DNA of 15,221 nucleotides from DATAYF01 sp036272735 (GTDB lineage: Bacteria > Chloroflexota > Ktedonobacteria > Ktedonobacterales > Ktedonobacteraceae), in assembly GCA_036272735.1 (NCBI GenBank), contig DATAYF010000185.1, positions 1 through 15,221 on the forward strand. Direction: 5' to 3'. The notes under the pieces are model-generated. The model was given only the letters and a program-made list of their open reading frames with translations. It did no database searches and was not told the origin of the DNA. Position numbers and translations under genes: made by a program. The stretch's first letter is position 1, and every line of letters starts with the position of its first letter. Shown in pieces: positions 13,660 to 15,221 of the stretch.

Positions 13660-14230
13660 GATGATATTTTTTGGTCATGTGATGATATTGTCCCGTATAG
13701 AAGAGCAGCGGTTCGTTCTCGCTTTCGGCCAGCGTTCCATCGAGTGCGGCCAGGTGATGATGTGCTACCTCTATACCGTCCTCAACGAGCATGGTCTTGT
13801 GAGTATCACCAATGGACTCGACCTCACCGATGAAGATAACATGGTCGCCGCCTGGATATTCCGCGACGATGCGAGCGTCTACGAAGGCGAGCGAATTATC
13901 GAGGATAGGCGCGCCGGTGGTCGCTGTATGATACGCCGCGTGGCAAAAGTGCTCGAAACGCTCTGCCGAGGAGGTTGAGAAGCCACGCGAAAGCTCCTCT
14001 TGTTGGGTCGTTAACATATTCACCGCGAATATTTTACTCTCGCGTAAGAGTGGTAGCGTATTGCTATTGAGGTCTATACATACCAATACCAGTGGCGGAT
14101 TTAATGATACGGAACAAAATGCATTGACGGTGAGACCTGCCAGGGAACCCTGACTGCTGGTGGTGACGATGGTAACGCCGGTTGCGAAGCGACCCAATAC
14201 CTGCCGGAAAAACTGCTTTTCAATCGCCAT
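13604..14230 (-). CDS. Flavin reductase-like domain protein (FMN-binding)
   Basis: A soluble FMN-binding protein of the flavin reductase-like split-barrel family. Members reduce flavin with NAD(P)H for a partner monooxygenase or act as small oxidoreductases. The 208 residues show FRQVLGRFATGVTIVTT at 8-24, GLTVNAFCSVSLNPPLVLV at 32-50, ESKIFAVNMLTTQQEELSRGF at 64-84 and YPGGDHVIFIGEV at 125-137 with the conserved G-D-H. A segment around 145-172 (HHHLAALDGT and neighbours) lengthens the usual approach to the final PLLFYTGQY strand. The frame opens at 14305. I start at 14230 because AAAGGA lies eight nt upstream and homology begins there. It is transcribed ahead of and overlaps the uracil-DNA glycosylase gene. 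No monooxygenase partner is in view, so its substrate is unknown. Confidence 0.88.
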   Translation of the reverse strand: MAIEKQFFRQVLGRFATGVTIVTTSSQGSLAGLTVNAFCSVSLNPPLVLVCIDLNSNTLPLLRESKIFAVNMLTTQQEELSRGFSTSSAERFEHFCHAAYHTATTGAPILDNSLAFVDARIVAEYPGGDHVIFIGEVESIGDTHKTMLVEDGIEVAHHHLAALDGTLAESENEPLLFYTGQYHHMTKKYHHATATTPEHNGSLEKQAK

Positions 14231-14644
14231 GAAACTATCCTTTAACCTAAAAACGTAGCAACGCCCGTGGGCTTCTGTATGAATGAATGTGAATGAGTTC
14301 TGCAAAATATAGTAGTGCTAATTACCGACGACATTGCCAGGGCAACTACCCCTGCTTGTAGTATCATCCTCTGACGCGCTTGTTGTCAACTGAACTTTCG
14401 TACAGGGTGAGGGCTTTCCAACGCTGCTGGTTTAGTGCCTCTAGTGCGCCAGTCTGAGCCGAATCACGAGTGGGAAATAACGCGGGGCTGCAAAATTGGC
14501 TTTGTTGACAATAGGTTGCTACGCCGATTATACTGCTTTTTAAATAAAACTTATGAATATTTTACAACATTTTTGCTGGTGCTGAGTGGCCCATCAATTT
14601 CCTGGAAGCGCAAAGGATACACCTATTATGGAAAGATCAATTGC
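14231..14644. other. 414-bp divergent intergenic region
   Basis: The region separates the flavin-reductase-like gene and the permease gene. It contains the permease promoter (14505-14534) and a possible short leader ORF, both listed. I looked for the conserved boxes of a cobalamin riboswitch and for a Fur-type palindrome, because the next gene is a metal/cobalamin-type permease, and found neither convincingly. The frame upstream of the permease stays open back to 14435 but shows no family similarity there. Confidence 0.5.
14505..14534 (+). promoter_or_regulatory. Near-consensus sigma-70 promoter for the permease gene
   Basis: TTGACA (14505-14510) and TATACT (14529-14534) are 18 bp apart, followed by an AT-rich stretch. 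Transcription would start near 14541 and leave a leader of about 100 nt before the ATG at 14645. Confidence 0.7.
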
Positions 14645-14648
14645 ATGA
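14628..14648 (+). other. Possible 6-codon leader ORF overlapping the permease start
   Basis: ATG 14628 opens a frame of six codons (MERSIA) ending in TGA 14646-14648, which overlaps the permease ATG (14645-14647) as ATGA. AAAGGA lies about 11 nt before it. The arrangement would couple permease translation to the leader. It is short enough to be chance. Confidence 0.3.
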
Positions 14649-15220
14649 AACTGGTATCTTCTGACGCTTCCTCGATCAAGCAGCACAAGCGAGCCACAGG
14701 GTGGCCGCTGGCTGCTCCTGTGGTGCTCACCGCCCTGGGTGCCCTGGTACTGTTATCGATTATGCTCGCGGTCAGCTTCGGTTCGACGACTATTCCCATA
14801 CCGACGATTGCGCAGGTCTTGTTGAATAGTACGGGACTGTTCCATTTTGCGCGGCATTGGGACCCGAGTGATGAGCTGATTATATGGCAGGTACGTATGC
14901 CAACAGTGATGGGCGCGGCCATCGTGGGTGCTGGCCTGGCGGTCGCGGGCGCGTTATTTCAAGGATTGTTGCGCAATCCGCTTGCCGACCCTTTCTTAAT
15001 CGGTACCTCGTCGGGGGCTGCGCTCGGCGCTGCGGTCGCCTTCATTTTGCCGCTCGATACCATTTATGGTTCCTTCTTCCCTCTGACTCCGGTGCTGGCG
15101 TTTATCGGAGCGGTCGGTTCCTTGGTCCTGGTTTATGCCATCGCACGGAGCGGTGGACGCACACCTGTGGTGACCTTATTGTTGGCGGGTGACGTGCTGA
15201 ATGCGGTGATTACGGCCTAG
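14645..15220 (+). CDS. FecCD/BtuC-type ABC transporter permease, truncated by an in-frame stop
   Basis: Permeases of this family form the membrane channel for ferric siderophores, haem or cobalamin. The 191 residues visible show a first span at about 20-46, DELIIWQVRMPTVMGAAIVG at 76-95 (the family's W-x-R-x-P entry) and GLAVAGALFQGLLRNPLADP at 97-116. FLIGTSSGAALGAAVAFILP at 117-136, a further span near 148-166 and TLLLAGDVLNAVITA at 177-191 follow. The sequence is family-like right up to a TAG at 15218-15220. Normal members have about 330-350 residues, so the stop falls a little past halfway, in the middle of the conserved LAG...LNA helix. The window ends one base later, so I cannot tell a real nonsense mutation, a frameshift or a sequence-end error apart. 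The ATG at 14645 has GGAAAG about 10 nt upstream; the longer frame from 14435 adds only unrelated residues. Confidence 0.85.
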   Translation: MKLVSSDASSIKQHKRATGWPLAAPVVLTALGALVLLSIMLAVSFGSTTIPIPTIAQVLLNSTGLFHFARHWDPSDELIIWQVRMPTVMGAAIVGAGLAVAGALFQGLLRNPLADPFLIGTSSGAALGAAVAFILPLDTIYGSFFPLTPVLAFIGAVGSLVLVYAIARSGGRTPVVTLLLAGDVLNAVITA

Positions 15221-15221
15221 A

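Noticed and set aside
14435..14644. 70-residue N-terminal extension of the permease
   Set aside because: It overlaps the promoter at 14505-14534 and has no family similarity. The ATG at 14645 fits better.
14306..14644. Cobalamin riboswitch or Fur box ahead of the permease
   Set aside because: I could not find the conserved B12-box sequence or a Fur-like palindrome; only scattered short matches.

Overview
The window looks like chromosomal DNA of a free-living, spore-forming-type Chloroflexota, most likely class Ktedonobacteria. The main clue is the large regulator at 6651-8900, which joins a short Cys/His-rich head (C14, C19, C22, H28, GHGPYWY) to a BTAD-type activator domain and an AAA ATPase. 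That layout is very common in Ktedonobacter-like genomes. Moderate G+C, roughly 200-500 bp intergenic gaps and many long inverted repeats between genes also fit. The assignment is an inference from protein style; no marker gene was compared.

Left part (1-4800): on the minus strand are the first 57 codons of arginyl-tRNA synthetase with a good promoter, acetyl-CoA synthetase (acs) and a UbiA-family prenyltransferase (MenA-like). A roughly 500-bp divergent gap follows. On the plus strand come an unannotated 51-residue single-span membrane protein, a strong intrinsic terminator and a PduO-type cob(I)alamin adenosyltransferase.

Middle (4800-10160): an ECF-type sigma factor overlaps a 64-codon downstream ORF in another frame. 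Converging on it from the right is a minus-strand operon: class I methyltransferase, then BTAD-AAA regulator (ATGA overlap), then O-methyltransferase. The stop codons of the 64-codon ORF and the O-methyltransferase interlock. The operon start lies beside a 17-bp perfect palindrome (candidate operator) and a 248-bp imperfect palindrome with 31/33-matching ends, repeated AAGTGTTG units and flanking 7-bp direct repeats. The latter looks like a MITE-like element.

Right part (10160-15221): recD2 helicase and an IscU/SufU-type Fe-S scaffold run rightward and end in a perfect 28-bp inverted repeat. This repeat also serves the converging pair flavin reductase-like protein and Fe-S uracil-DNA glycosylase, which overlap each other by 56 bp. 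The window ends in the N-terminal half of a FecCD/BtuC-type permease. It has a near-consensus promoter and a possible 6-codon leader ORF, and an in-frame TAG stops it at residue 191, one base before the window edge.

Functionally this is mostly a collection of housekeeping genes (acetate activation, quinone prenylation, B12 adenosylation, DNA repair, Fe-S assembly, metal/cobalamin uptake) around one accessory-looking regulator/methyltransferase operon. I see no phage, CRISPR, tRNA or rRNA. The observations least explained by known families are the 248-bp palindromic element, the sigma-linked 64-aa ORF and the 51-aa membrane peptide.
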